A stretch of DNA of 64,000 bases from Stutzerimonas kunmingensis. Its GTDB lineage: Bacteria > Pseudomonadota > Gammaproteobacteria > Pseudomonadales > Pseudomonadaceae. The translations under genes and the position numbers were made by a program. The stretch is from contig NZ_PISM01000018.1 of the NCBI RefSeq assembly GCF_002929225.1, positions 1 through 64,000 on the forward strand, read 5' to 3'. This document shows positions 42,688-52,775 of the stretch, piece after piece. The notes under the pieces are model-generated. The model was not told where the DNA came from. It searched no databases and saw only the letters and a list, made by a program, of their open reading frames with translations. Position 1 is the stretch's first letter. Each line of letters starts with the position of its first letter.

Positions 42688-43725
42688 ATGGATAAACAAC
42701 AACCTGAGCATTTGCTGCAACTCCTCGCTCAAGGCGCATCACTCAGCAGTAAGAACAGGGCACTGGCGTTTCCCTTGCTGCAGCGGGCTTGCGCCCTGCT
42801 CTGGCGTCTTGAGCCTGTTGGCTACCCAATGTCAGCCATAGAATTGGAGCGCAAGCTAAGCGTTCCCCTTGAGGACTGGCTGTCTTCGGCTATCAGGGCC
42901 GACTACTCAGGCCCCTTACTGTATTCCAACATCGCCACGCAAACCTGCAATGAGATGCTGCTTGAGCTCGACGTAAGGGAGCTGTGGGAGCAAGTCCAGG
43001 CCAGCGTAAACCGGGTCAAGCAAGCGTGCCGCCTTCGGGCTGACGGTGAGACACACTATCGAAACTTCCGGTTGTTTCTGATTGAGCATGGCGTGATCGT
43101 GCCCTTCCAGGCCCAAGAATCCTTCGTTTCACTCAATCTTTCTCTAAGCGAGTTCTACGAGCCCATCCCCCCTCACCTGCACCATAACGGGCTTCTGTAT
43201 CTATGTCCCGAATGCAAATGGCCGATGAATGCTCAGCGGCACCAGGTCAGTTGCGACTCTGCTTGGTGCCAGGACAAAAAGAGTCTTTTTGTTCGTGATG
43301 GTTCGAGACTGATCAACCGTGTAGACAACAGCATCCTTCTGGGACACCCCGTCGAGGACCGGCTGATGCTCAAACCGCCATTATGGAAATTCACGCTCCA
43401 ACCTGGACTGCTTGAGGTTGCGCTCGCAAGCGCGCTCGTGGCGAAAGGTTTGGAGGTGCAGCTGTGGCCTGATGTGGATCGAACGGATCTGCGTATCCGT
43501 CTTGGCCACGCTTACCAGGATATTGATGCCAAGGTCTGGATATCGTCCTACGAGCTGGCCAAACACATCGAATCAATCCCTTCGAGCAAGCCTCGCTGGA
43601 TCGTAATCCCGGATTACCAGATGCAAAACATTCCCCTGCTCCGCCAACGCTGCCCTGCAGGGGTTGCGGTCTTCACGCAGAGCCAGTGCGTAAGGGAGGC
43701 ACAAAAACATGCAGCCCCTTTCTGA
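42688..43725 (+). CDS. pPIWI-RE module REase-fold protein with zinc ribbon
   Basis: A 345-residue protein. After a helical N-terminal region it has a four-cysteine zinc site (CPEC near 173, CDSAWC near 190) and a C-terminal restriction-endonuclease-like domain (about 225-330) with LEVQLWPDVDRTDLRIRLG and the catalytic-type DAKVW (about 280), then PRWIVIPDYQ. This matches the REase component described beside pPIWI-RE proteins. It overlaps the helicase gene by 17 bases. Predicted role: nicking or cleaving target DNA chosen by the pPIWI-RE protein. Some acidic residues of the nuclease core could not be assigned with certainty. Confidence 0.72.
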   Translation: MDKQQPEHLLQLLAQGASLSSKNRALAFPLLQRACALLWRLEPVGYPMSAIELERKLSVPLEDWLSSAIRADYSGPLLYSNIATQTCNEMLLELDVRELWEQVQASVNRVKQACRLRADGETHYRNFRLFLIEHGVIVPFQAQESFVSLNLSLSEFYEPIPPHLHHNGLLYLCPECKWPMNAQRHQVSCDSAWCQDKKSLFVRDGSRLINRVDNSILLGHPVEDRLMLKPPLWKFTLQPGLLEVALASALVAKGLEVQLWPDVDRTDLRIRLGHAYQDIDAKVWISSYELAKHIESIPSSKPRWIVIPDYQMQNIPLLRQRCPAGVAVFTQSQCVREAQKHAAPF

Positions 43726-46700
43726 CATTAGTACAACGCTTTTTCTCGCCCTGGCTGCGCGATATGTGGGCAGTGAACCCATGCTGGCCGATGCAGCAGC
43801 TCTCTGCGCGGGCCGAACACGCGGCTGGAGCACCTGGTGCGCGCTTCAGGACGCTGATCAGCTGCTGATAGCCGAGAGCTTGCGGCTCAGGCCCTCACTT
43901 GTAGCCCAACCCAAGCGTTTCCTGATGAGCGCCGAGGCGATTATCAAAGGTGAACGCAGCCCCTTTGAGTTGATCGACGCGAGCAAGCTGAGTGACGAGC
44001 TCCACGAACAGGATTGCTATCGCATATCACCGCACCTGAATGCCGACCAGCTCATCAGGGAATACTTCGAGGCACTCAAGTATGGGCGTGCGACACCGGT
44101 CTATGCCCAGCTCCCAGAGTCTGGGGACGTAGTCCTCAAGCATATCGCTGGAGATCAGGTCAGGGTTTTCGTTGTACCTGAAAGCGAGCGGAGCGTCCTC
44201 GAAGTCGCTGACTGCCACATCCATATCCCCTCATCGCCCGCTGTGCAGGAAATCGAGTGGGAGCTTGGCTCACTACGCGAACTCGCCCAGCAACTCGATG
44301 CAACGCCCAATCTCCACAGCCAACACGAAGCCTCCCTGACCAACATTTGGGGATCAGAACCCAAACGCGCAGCAGACTCGGGCAATTTTTACCGCGTGAA
44401 TGCCCCCACTGGAACCGGCAAAAGCGTTGCCATGGTGATGATGTCGATTGACGCGGCTCGCAGAGGTCACAGAGTCGTGATTGCGGTACCGACGCTAGTC
44501 GAACTGGAAAACACCGTACGTATTCTCAGGCAGTCGCTAGCTGTGGCAGCGGCTGATCTGAAGGTTGCACCATTGCACTCAGCGACGCGGGTCTATGAGC
44601 GTGCACAGATCCAGTTCGCGCAGAGCAATACTGCGTCCGCGTACGACTATGCCTGCCTGCTGGATGCTTACGCGTCCGACCTCCTCGACGTCGAACCCGG
44701 TAAAGAGCCTTGCTTCAACGTTCGGGTATCGACCCAGGAGGAAGGCCGACTTGAGCATTCAAAACGGCTTAACCACTGTCCTTTTCTCTTCAAATGCGGT
44801 CGGACCAGAATGTTGTCAGAAGCTCTTGAAGCCGACATCGTGGTGATCAACCATCATGCCCTATTGTCGGGCACTACGCGCATTCCGCTGTCCGACGCCG
44901 ACCAGTTTCCTGGACCGCGCAGCCTGATCGAGTTGCTGCTCCGGACTGCCCCGGTGTTTCTCGTCGACGAAATCGACGGTCTGCTGAAGTCTGCCATAGA
45001 CAGCAGTGTCATCGAGCTGAAGCTTGGCAACCAGGGTGACAATAGCCCTCTCTTGCGCCTGTTCAATACCGTTGTTGGCCGGTCAAACATACTTGGGATT
45101 GATCGAAGCAGTCTGTACCGGGTGAACTGGGCGCTAACCTATTGCACGCTCAGTGTGAGCCAGCTCATGAACCTTCAGCAGGAAAAATATTTCGAGTGGC
45201 CAAAGAAGGAAACAACCTGGTCAGATGCCGACGACACCTTCATTACCGAAAAGCTGGGAATCAATCGCGAGGAGCTGGAACAGCTGTTCAACAACACGAA
45301 CCGCATACCACCCCACCTGGAAAGGCTAAGTCACCACCTTGCCTGCTGGCGTTCAAACGATGGCGAACACAAGCTTGAAACCCTGGCGGTCAACCTTGGT
45401 CATCTCATCAAGGCATTGTCCGACAGTGGTCTGCTTCCTGCACCGCTGAAAGAGCATGACCAGATCCGCCTAAAAGCATCGTTGATCTTGCGTGGCACGC
45501 TGCTGGTCATCGAAACACACCTGCGAAACCTCCAGGTTGAGCTTTCTGGCTTCGTCAACGCCGAGGTCCCAAACGCTTATGAGGTTCGAAGGAGCATTGC
45601 AGGGCCAGAGCCGTTGAGCCCTACCCCCAACGGCCCCTTGCAGCGGGCCGTGTTTGGCTTCAAGCGGAAAGACAGTAGCGACAATGACTCGACCCTGAAC
45701 GTCGTCGCCATGCGCGGTGATCCGCACAGCACCCTACTTTCATTTCCGGATGTCAGCGCTCTGGGCTATGCCGGTGTGAAACGGTTGTTCATAGGGTTCT
45801 CTGCCACTGCATATTTTCCCGGAGCCAGTGCTTACGACCTTCGAGCCAAAGACTTCATCGACGTTCCGGATGCAGCTGGCCAGATCACCTTCGAGAATGT
45901 CAACCAAACGACCGCCATCTCTGGTGCCGCCTTTGCGGAGCGCAAGTTCCTGGTATCGAAATTTGCCAAAGAAATATGGCCCTGGGCGAAAGCCCGTCTC
46001 CAGAGTCTGGCAAACGACCCAAAGACCCAAGAGCGCGCTCGCCTGCTCTTGGTCACCAACAGCGACACGGATGCTGAAGTGCTGGCCATGACCCTCGCGA
46101 AAATGCAGGGTGGCCCAGGCCAATTGGTAGGCTGGGTGCGAGGACGACAGAGCGAGTACAAGCCATCCTCACTCGAAGCACAGCAAACACTTGTCTACGA
46201 CGACCTGGCGGAATTCACCAGCGGCCGGCATAAGGACAAGACGTTGCTGGTCAGTGCGCTTGGCCCTATGGCGCGCGGCCACAACATCGTAAACGCCGAT
46301 GGTCTTTCGGCGATTGGCGCCGTAGTGATCTGCGTCCGTCCACTGCCCTCTTCGGACAGCCCAAACAACAACCTTGCCCATATCTGCTACGAGACGGGGA
46401 AAGCGGTTGCCTTCTACAGCAGCCCTGGCTTGCTGATGATGCAGGAGCGAAAGCATTCCAATGCTCTCCTACAAAGTATTCGTACCGCACGCCCGGCGTT
46501 TAGCCAGCAACCGGATAACATCCGTCATTACACCATCATGAACATCCTGGTGAGCCTCACTCAACTCATCGGACGGGGGCGTCGAGGAGGTACTCCGGTA
46601 ACTTGTTACTTCGCTGATGCCGCGTTTCTGAATGGCCTCAAGCCTTGGCACGAGATGCTCAACGAGAGCGTCCATCAACTCAAGAAAGATGGGGATTGGG

Positions 46701-46780
46701 ATCAGTTCGAACGTCACCATGCCGGCGTCGCATCAGCACTTCTGAAATACATCAATGAATCCAGAAAGGACGCGAGATGA
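43709..46780 (+). CDS. DinG-type SF2 helicase of the pPIWI-RE module
   Basis: A 1023-residue helicase. An N-terminal domain of about 210 residues is followed by Walker A NAPTGTGKSVAMVMM (about 231), the motif VIAVPTLVELENTVRI, a DinG-like VVINHHALLSG segment, DEID at about 417, and the C-terminal motif VI with LIGRGRRGGTPVTCYFADA (about 955). Four cysteines for the iron-sulfur cluster of true DinG are not obvious (C-x8-C near CPFLFKC). This protein is the standard helicase partner of pPIWI-RE proteins and would unwind target DNA or nucleic acid hybrids. It overlaps the next gene by ATGA. Confidence 0.82.
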   Translation: MQPLSDISTTLFLALAARYVGSEPMLADAAALCAGRTRGWSTWCALQDADQLLIAESLRLRPSLVAQPKRFLMSAEAIIKGERSPFELIDASKLSDELHEQDCYRISPHLNADQLIREYFEALKYGRATPVYAQLPESGDVVLKHIAGDQVRVFVVPESERSVLEVADCHIHIPSSPAVQEIEWELGSLRELAQQLDATPNLHSQHEASLTNIWGSEPKRAADSGNFYRVNAPTGTGKSVAMVMMSIDAARRGHRVVIAVPTLVELENTVRILRQSLAVAAADLKVAPLHSATRVYERAQIQFAQSNTASAYDYACLLDAYASDLLDVEPGKEPCFNVRVSTQEEGRLEHSKRLNHCPFLFKCGRTRMLSEALEADIVVINHHALLSGTTRIPLSDADQFPGPRSLIELLLRTAPVFLVDEIDGLLKSAIDSSVIELKLGNQGDNSPLLRLFNTVVGRSNILGIDRSSLYRVNWALTYCTLSVSQLMNLQQEKYFEWPKKETTWSDADDTFITEKLGINREELEQLFNNTNRIPPHLERLSHHLACWRSNDGEHKLETLAVNLGHLIKALSDSGLLPAPLKEHDQIRLKASLILRGTLLVIETHLRNLQVELSGFVNAEVPNAYEVRRSIAGPEPLSPTPNGPLQRAVFGFKRKDSSDNDSTLNVVAMRGDPHSTLLSFPDVSALGYAGVKRLFIGFSATAYFPGASAYDLRAKDFIDVPDAAGQITFENVNQTTAISGAAFAERKFLVSKFAKEIWPWAKARLQSLANDPKTQERARLLLVTNSDTDAEVLAMTLAKMQGGPGQLVGWVRGRQSEYKPSSLEAQQTLVYDDLAEFTSGRHKDKTLLVSALGPMARGHNIVNADGLSAIGAVVICVRPLPSSDSPNNNLAHICYETGKAVAFYSSPGLLMMQERKHSNALLQSIRTARPAFSQQPDNIRHYTIMNILVSLTQLIGRGRRGGTPVTCYFADAAFLNGLKPWHEMLNESVHQLKKDGDWDQFERHHAGVASALLKYINESRKDAR

Positions 46781-49128
46781 AGGCTCTTGAGCTACGCACC
46801 AGCCTATTCAAATTTGATGCGACCCAATTGGGGCAAGCCTACCGTGTGGTAATCGGCCCCCAGTATCTCGACGCGTGGCAAGCGCTTCAGGGGCTGGTTA
46901 AAAAGCCACATCCGGGCCTGCCTACGACAGGATTGGAGGAGATGCTTGCGGTTCTTTCCCGGGGCCCCGTAAAGGTGGACCTATTCCCCCAAAAAGAGGG
47001 CGGTGTCTCGGCGATTATCATGCTCTATCCGCTGTCAGTCGACACTATCAACGAGGTACTCCACCTATGGTCGATGGACGTCCTTAGGATTTGGAACGAG
47101 CAACTGGTCGGCATTGAAGGAAAGTTGATCGTCACCGACGTGGTGCCGCTGGATACAAGTCACCTAGTCACGCCTGGAGACATTTCATCGCTCGCGTATA
47201 CGGTCATTCCTTGGCTGGTGGGGCAAGCCCTCATACAAAAGCCCATGCAGGCGGCGATGCCCATCAAGCTGTACCAGGCAGCTGATTCCAGCTTGCTTGC
47301 ATGGGATGACCCTATCGTTTCCGAAAATGATGTCCGATATGCCAGTGCACTGCATGCTATCGAACCGACTCTTGTCTTGCTGCACGGTCGGCCGCAGCCC
47401 TACATCCAGCTACGTGTGAAACTGACCCAGGTGATGCCCAACCTTGTAGGCAAGAAAAAACATGCCTGGGTCAAAACCGGCGACCTGATCGTCAAAGCGA
47501 AGCTCAAAACCAAGAAGACGGTCGAAGGCTGGGAAACTACGTACGAGCACCCTGTCGAGAAGCTGCTGACCTTCATGGGCGTACAGTCGTTTCCTCCAAT
47601 GGTCGACGGCGACATCCCCGTCGACAGCGACGTGAGACCCATCTACGCCATCCCACCGTCGAATCCAATGATTGCGTCAGGCCCTGGCCCGCTGTTCCTC
47701 GACCAAGCCGGCTTTCACCTCCTTACAAGTCTGCCTGGAACGGCTCCGCTTCTGGTCAAGAAGGCGGTGGCTAGCTTACGAGAGGAGAAGGTTGTCACCA
47801 CGGGAGAGGCCGCCAATCTGAACGCGATGGTACTCGCAGCACACGCTGACGTGATGCTGCGGCTACATGCAGCCAGTACCACCCTGGCCCAGGACAGCAA
47901 GTTCTTCGATAAGGTGATGCCTCCTCTCGTGGCACTGACACGCCTGGATGTACCGGACGCGCAGCGAATGCTTGAAGGAAAACATGACAGCAACAGCCTA
48001 AACGACTGGCTAATGAACCATGTGGTGCCCGCGAGCAAGCAGGCTTCTGAAAATGGCGCAAAGGTAATGATCGTTGAGACCAGTACGTCCGCTGCCTCTC
48101 AGGAAGCAGGGCTAGACCCCAAGCACGTCATTCGGAGGGTACTGGCAAAGCACGGCATCGCGACCCAGTTCATCATGCATATCGACCCTGATGCACAAGC
48201 TAAGAGGCGGAAGACCAAAGCGGATGATCGTGATTTCAAAGCTACCAACTCGATCATCGAAGCGATTCGACTAAGCGGGCACCTCCCCGTTCCGACGCCC
48301 AAAGTAAAATCGATGCCGGCGAGCACAACGGTGCTGTCGATTTTGCTGGATAGAATTCAGGATAAAGGCCCGGCCATCTATCTGCCGGTTATCACCCGGA
48401 CGGTGTTGGGCGGGAATAAACCAGAGGTTTTCTGGTTCGAATCTAGCCTAGACTCCAATGGCAAATGGTTCAGCTACGGCGAGGGCTTGGCCGCCATCCA
48501 CGGGACGGACACTCTGCTCAAGCCTGACCAATTGAAGACATTGGTCACCCAATCCTTGCTGGACTGCAAGATCAATTCGAACGACTCGTTGATCGTTTGC
48601 CTCGATGCCAATCTAAGAACCTTCTATGGAGCATTGAAAGATGGCCCCGGGGAGGGTCTTCCTCCCGTCCCATCAGATGCCGCTGTCGTCCGCATTCGAG
48701 CCGATCACCAGGTAGCACAGATCAGCGGCAACCACACCTTGTCTCCCAACTCGGCTCACTACATCGGGACGAAGGTGGGAGCTTTTCAATCTTGCGAGAG
48801 CGCCTCGGTATTTTATTTCGTGTCACCGTCTAAGCAGTACGGCAGCGTTCGCTCACAGCGCGAGAACACAAGATACGACGTATCAGAACGAGACCTGCGA
48901 GATCCATGGCAGCAGTTGGGCGTAACAGAAATCACGATCATAACGCCCGGGGCATTTAGCACTGCGACAGTGATCGCTGAACAGGTCGCCTTGCTGTGCA
49001 GGAACCCTTCACTGTGGGACGGCTACCTGCGTCTGCCTGGGCCCATGCACTTGGGCAAACAAGTAGCGGCAGACCATCCAATTTTGGAAATGCGACGCAA
49101 GTCTGAAGCGAACCGGTATGGAAATTAG
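46777..49128 (+). CDS. pPIWI-RE family Argonaute-like protein
   Basis: A 783-residue protein with an N-terminal X-type domain (MKALELRTSLFKFDATQLGQAY), a middle region (about 330-480) probably equal to MID, and a C-terminal RNase H-fold PIWI-like domain (about 500-783) including NDSLIVCLDANLRTFYGAL, PWQQLGVTEITIITPGAF and the terminal LRLPGPMHLGKQVAADHP. Gene order with REase and DinG-type helicase supports the family call strongly. It is thought to bind guide and target strands. It ends 158 bases before the convergent TerB-type module. Confidence 0.78.
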   Translation: MKALELRTSLFKFDATQLGQAYRVVIGPQYLDAWQALQGLVKKPHPGLPTTGLEEMLAVLSRGPVKVDLFPQKEGGVSAIIMLYPLSVDTINEVLHLWSMDVLRIWNEQLVGIEGKLIVTDVVPLDTSHLVTPGDISSLAYTVIPWLVGQALIQKPMQAAMPIKLYQAADSSLLAWDDPIVSENDVRYASALHAIEPTLVLLHGRPQPYIQLRVKLTQVMPNLVGKKKHAWVKTGDLIVKAKLKTKKTVEGWETTYEHPVEKLLTFMGVQSFPPMVDGDIPVDSDVRPIYAIPPSNPMIASGPGPLFLDQAGFHLLTSLPGTAPLLVKKAVASLREEKVVTTGEAANLNAMVLAAHADVMLRLHAASTTLAQDSKFFDKVMPPLVALTRLDVPDAQRMLEGKHDSNSLNDWLMNHVVPASKQASENGAKVMIVETSTSAASQEAGLDPKHVIRRVLAKHGIATQFIMHIDPDAQAKRRKTKADDRDFKATNSIIEAIRLSGHLPVPTPKVKSMPASTTVLSILLDRIQDKGPAIYLPVITRTVLGGNKPEVFWFESSLDSNGKWFSYGEGLAAIHGTDTLLKPDQLKTLVTQSLLDCKINSNDSLIVCLDANLRTFYGALKDGPGEGLPPVPSDAAVVRIRADHQVAQISGNHTLSPNSAHYIGTKVGAFQSCESASVFYFVSPSKQYGSVRSQRENTRYDVSERDLRDPWQQLGVTEITIITPGAFSTATVIAEQVALLCRNPSLWDGYLRLPGPMHLGKQVAADHPILEMRRKSEANRYGN

Positions 49129-49285
49129 GGAATCTAATGTGTGGAGGCAATGAAGCCGGTCAAATAGTCACCTGTTAGCACTCGGTATTAAGTTGTGCTC
49201 CATATGCACTGGATTTTGGTTCATATTGACCAGATGAACCAAAGTCGGCTTTCAACAAAGCAGGCACCACACAAATAAGCTAGAT

Positions 49286-51505
49286 TCAGGCCGTCTCCGC
49301 AGGCTGGCTCACTAGAGCCAATGCCAAGGCCTTTGCTCCACCCAAGTCCAAATGCATCGTGGCGTAAGACTGCATGAGTAATGCTGGCGGAAGCACCCAA
49401 TCCCATTTTTCTTGAGCCATGTTCTGTACGTCCGCCAGAACAGCGGATTCATCAATACCGTCCCACTCGGCGATCTCACGCAGCTTGCTTTCAAGCGACG
49501 TCCGATCTCCCTCAACCTCGATGACCAACCCGCTGTTCTCACTGGCTAGTCCGGTGTGCGTCAACAAGATGGCTAGGGCATCGTTTGTCCAATCGCCTCG
49601 CCAGCTGAAAAGGTAAGTCTTACCTCCGCTTTCGGTCATGCTCGAATGTACCAATCCAAGGTCCGAGAAAGCGCTACGTGCCTGAGCTAGTAGCTCTTGT
49701 GCCGTAGTATCAAGATAGGGGTAGACGTCCGCCTCCAACAAGACGCTCCTCATCTCTTGCCGAACCCGATCATGTACACGGGCTCCAAGCCCGTCAAAGG
49801 ACGGGGGAGCACCACCGGGATCGGATCTCACGACAACGACCCTGGCCTCAGTGTCCACGCTCGTTACCCGCCAGCGGCGCCCAGCAAAGATAATTCGCTG
49901 ATCGACGGTCAATGGCCTGGAGACGGGCAATGCGCCAAGTAGTTTGCCATCGCATACCAGGCGGAACTCTTCATTACTGACAAATGCACTGTAGAAGTCG
50001 TAGTGGTTGATCAGGCGTTCCCCCACTACGCCGGGCAGCAGGAGCCCCGATGTTTCCTGGGTTATCAAATCGCGCTCACCGAGGGCACGAAGCAAACTGA
50101 GGAAGCTGCCCTGCTCCACCCCAGTGAACGGACCACTGCGTATCAAGGTGCTCCACAGCTCTGCAGCTGTAGCTCCTCCCCGCTGGGCTATCACCGAGAG
50201 GCACTGCTGTACCAGCGTCGATAAATGAAGGCCATGAACACGAGGAGGCTCGAACCAGCCCTGCATCAACAACCGGATCATCGCGATGCTTTGCAGCAAA
50301 CCCTGGCGAAGTCGATCTGACAGGGGCGAGCCATCGTCTAGCTGACGCTCCTTGCAGTAACTTCGGAGAATGGCTGCCTCTCCCGGACGGCGTCCGGATC
50401 GCCCCAAGCGTTGACGCAAGCTAGCTACCGATGGCGGAGCCCCGATCTGCACTACCGTCTTGATGCTGCCGATATCGACCCCAAGCTCCAGCGTGGTAGT
50501 GCAGACTGCGGTGGCAGGCCGGTCACCGTCTTTCAGCGCTTTCTCAGTTTCCTCTCGAATGTCCTTCGCCAAACTGCCGTGATGCGGCCAGAACTCGTTC
50601 GGTACACCATCCTGCTCGCAACGGCGCCGCAGATTGTCAGCGAACCACTCAACCTGAGTTCGACTGTTGGGGAAGATCAGGTTATTGCTGCCGCGTAGCA
50701 CCTGAAAGAGATGCTCTGCGATGGCATGGTCCGGAGAAAAAACATCGTCACCTTCAGGCTGTACCGGGAGCGCCTTCTTGGACTCCACATACCCTCTGAT
50801 CTGAACCTTAAGTATCTGGCCACTACCCTTGGATTCGATCACCGACACATGATGAGGGGCATTGGGACGCAAGAAGGCAGCAGCCAACGTCATGTCGCCC
50901 AACGTGGCGGAAAGACCAACCCTGGGCAGGGGGCGATCAATGATTGTTTCAACACGATGCATGAGTGACTGCAGCTGCTTGCCTCGCTCACTGCCGATAA
51001 AGGCATGGAGCTCATCCACCACCAGGTACCGCAGGTTGGCAAACAATCCCGCCAGGCTGGTTCCCTTGTTCACGAACAGAGCTTCGAGCGACTCCGGCGT
51101 GATCAGCAGAATGCCTTCCGGGGACTTGAGGAAGCGATGCTTGCGGCTCGCTGAGATATCCCCATGCCAAGCAATGACAGGAAGCTCAAGCTCATCGCAA
51201 AGCCTCGCCAAACGATCCCACTGGTCATTGATGAGAGCCTTCAGCGGGCTGATGTAAAGCACCGCCCCAGGCTTTTCCGTGTCCTGCAGGAGATTGGTAA
51301 GGATGGGCAGAAACGCGGCTTCGGTTTTGCCTGCAGCTGTAGCCGCCGCGATGATGACATCCTGGTCGGCCCCCAAGAGCGCAGGGATAGCACGCTCCTG
51401 GGCATCGCGTAGGGAGGTCCAGCCCTCGGCCCATATCCAGCGCTGGATTCGCGGTTCAAGGAGATCGAAGCCAACCGATTCAGAGCTGGAAGGTGGCAAG
51501 CTCAT
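49286..51505 (-). CDS. Lhr-like SF2 helicase of a BrxD/TerB module
   Basis: A 739-residue DEAD/DEAH-type helicase. It has Q-motif-like WTSLRDAQERAIPALL, Walker A AAATAAGKTEAAFLP (about 52), DELHAF (about 162), GLSATLGD and motif VI RQRLGRSGRRPGEAAI (about 370), followed by a winged-helix/Lhr-like region. The start at 51505 (MSLPPSSSESVGFDLL) overlaps the end of the ATPase gene by 26 bases; a longer frame to 51565 is less likely. It is the last gene of a three-gene operon. BrxD-like ATPases are commonly paired with such helicases in BREX-related systems. Confidence 0.85.
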   Translation of the reverse strand: MSLPPSSSESVGFDLLEPRIQRWIWAEGWTSLRDAQERAIPALLGADQDVIIAAATAAGKTEAAFLPILTNLLQDTEKPGAVLYISPLKALINDQWDRLARLCDELELPVIAWHGDISASRKHRFLKSPEGILLITPESLEALFVNKGTSLAGLFANLRYLVVDELHAFIGSERGKQLQSLMHRVETIIDRPLPRVGLSATLGDMTLAAAFLRPNAPHHVSVIESKGSGQILKVQIRGYVESKKALPVQPEGDDVFSPDHAIAEHLFQVLRGSNNLIFPNSRTQVEWFADNLRRRCEQDGVPNEFWPHHGSLAKDIREETEKALKDGDRPATAVCTTTLELGVDIGSIKTVVQIGAPPSVASLRQRLGRSGRRPGEAAILRSYCKERQLDDGSPLSDRLRQGLLQSIAMIRLLMQGWFEPPRVHGLHLSTLVQQCLSVIAQRGGATAAELWSTLIRSGPFTGVEQGSFLSLLRALGERDLITQETSGLLLPGVVGERLINHYDFYSAFVSNEEFRLVCDGKLLGALPVSRPLTVDQRIIFAGRRWRVTSVDTEARVVVVRSDPGGAPPSFDGLGARVHDRVRQEMRSVLLEADVYPYLDTTAQELLAQARSAFSDLGLVHSSMTESGGKTYLFSWRGDWTNDALAILLTHTGLASENSGLVIEVEGDRTSLESKLREIAEWDGIDESAVLADVQNMAQEKWDWVLPPALLMQSYATMHLDLGGAKALALALVSQPAETA

Positions 51506-52775
51506 CGTCCGCATCCACTTGGGTATCGGCCTCACCGCCTCGATCCGGTGCAATCTCCACGGCACCCAACAGCGTCCGCCAATCAGCGTCAGGATTCTGC
51601 TCCAACACCGCTAGCAGGCTGATGAATGCGGTAATGGTCGTCCGCGGGGTACGGAAGTAGGCCTCACCCATCCGCTGGTTGCAGTGGGCCATAAACAGCG
51701 GCAATGCTTCGTCGGGTAGCAGATAGCGCTCGCTCACGCCTGCCGCGTATACATGACGCAGTTTCTGCAGCAGCACGTAGAAATCCTCAGGCGTCAGACT
51801 AGTGAGGCGTATGACAGGGCCGGACAGATCTACCAGCCCGGACTTGGCGAAGTTATTTTCAGCCAGACGCGACTGCAGCGCCGGATAGCTGTAGAGGCCG
51901 CGGCGAGTATCCATGAGAAATTCGGGTGTACCGCCCAACACAAAACCAAGCCCCTCAGCAGAGCCCTGCAGGGAGTCATTGAGGATACGAAGAATCTGCT
52001 CGTAGTTAGCGTTACGAGCTTGGGTGTTGGAAAGTTTGTACAGGTTCACCAGCTCATCGAGACATACCATCAACCCGCTAAAGCCGGCCAACCGAACGAA
52101 TCGCGCAAGCAGCTTGAGCTGATCGTAGACCGAAGCATCGTCGACGATGGTTCGCACCCCCAGTGCGGTGCGGGCATCTGTCTTGGTAGTGAACTCGCCA
52201 CGCAACCAGCGGATAGCATCAGCCTTGAGCTGCTCGTTACCCTCTTCGAAGCCTTTGCAATAGGCCGCGATTACATCAGCAAAGTCATAGCCGTTGACCA
52301 TCTCTGCCAGTTGGTCGAGATGCTCGCGAATCACGGCCTCACTGTCTTTGCCGGACGCTTTGGCTTCCGTTTTGGCCTGCGCCACGAATTTCTCGACTAT
52401 TCCTTGCAGAGCGCCGCCATCAGGCTTAGTTCGGGTGGACATATTCTTGGCCAATTCGGCATACAGCGAGCGAGCCTGGCCACCAGTAGCATGGAGACGA
52501 CGATCCGGGTTCAGATCGGCATGCATGGTGACGAGCTTGCGCTCCATCGCGATAGAGCGAACCAGGTTGAGGAAGAATGTCTTGCCTGCACCATACTCAC
52601 CGATCACTACGCGGAACGCGGAACCGCTTTCCGCGAGGCGCTCCACATCACGGATGAGTGCTTCCAGCTCCCCGACACGCCCCACTTGAATCAGGTGCTG
52701 GCCTGCACGGGGGACGACGCCGGCGCGCAGGGACTGGATGACCGCATCGCGGTCCTTGGCTCTGATGCTGCTCAT
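51480..52775 (-). CDS. BrxD-like P-loop ATPase (DUF2791 type)
   Basis: A 431-residue ATPase. It has Walker A GEYGAGKTFFLNLVR (about 58-72), the following LVTMHADLNPDRRLHATGGQARSLYAEL typical of BREX-type BrxD/DUF2791 proteins, and Walker B GLMVCLDELVNLYKL (about 236). The C-terminal part (about 300-420) is helical. Its start overlaps the TerB-protein stop as ATGA. It probably forms the motor of a DNA-targeting complex with the helicase and TerB-domain protein. No PglX, PglZ or BrxC genes are nearby, so it is not a complete BREX system. Confidence 0.85.
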   Translation of the reverse strand: MSSIRAKDRDAVIQSLRAGVVPRAGQHLIQVGRVGELEALIRDVERLAESGSAFRVVIGEYGAGKTFFLNLVRSIAMERKLVTMHADLNPDRRLHATGGQARSLYAELAKNMSTRTKPDGGALQGIVEKFVAQAKTEAKASGKDSEAVIREHLDQLAEMVNGYDFADVIAAYCKGFEEGNEQLKADAIRWLRGEFTTKTDARTALGVRTIVDDASVYDQLKLLARFVRLAGFSGLMVCLDELVNLYKLSNTQARNANYEQILRILNDSLQGSAEGLGFVLGGTPEFLMDTRRGLYSYPALQSRLAENNFAKSGLVDLSGPVIRLTSLTPEDFYVLLQKLRHVYAAGVSERYLLPDEALPLFMAHCNQRMGEAYFRTPRTTITAFISLLAVLEQNPDADWRTLLGAVEIAPDRGGEADTQVDADDELATFQL

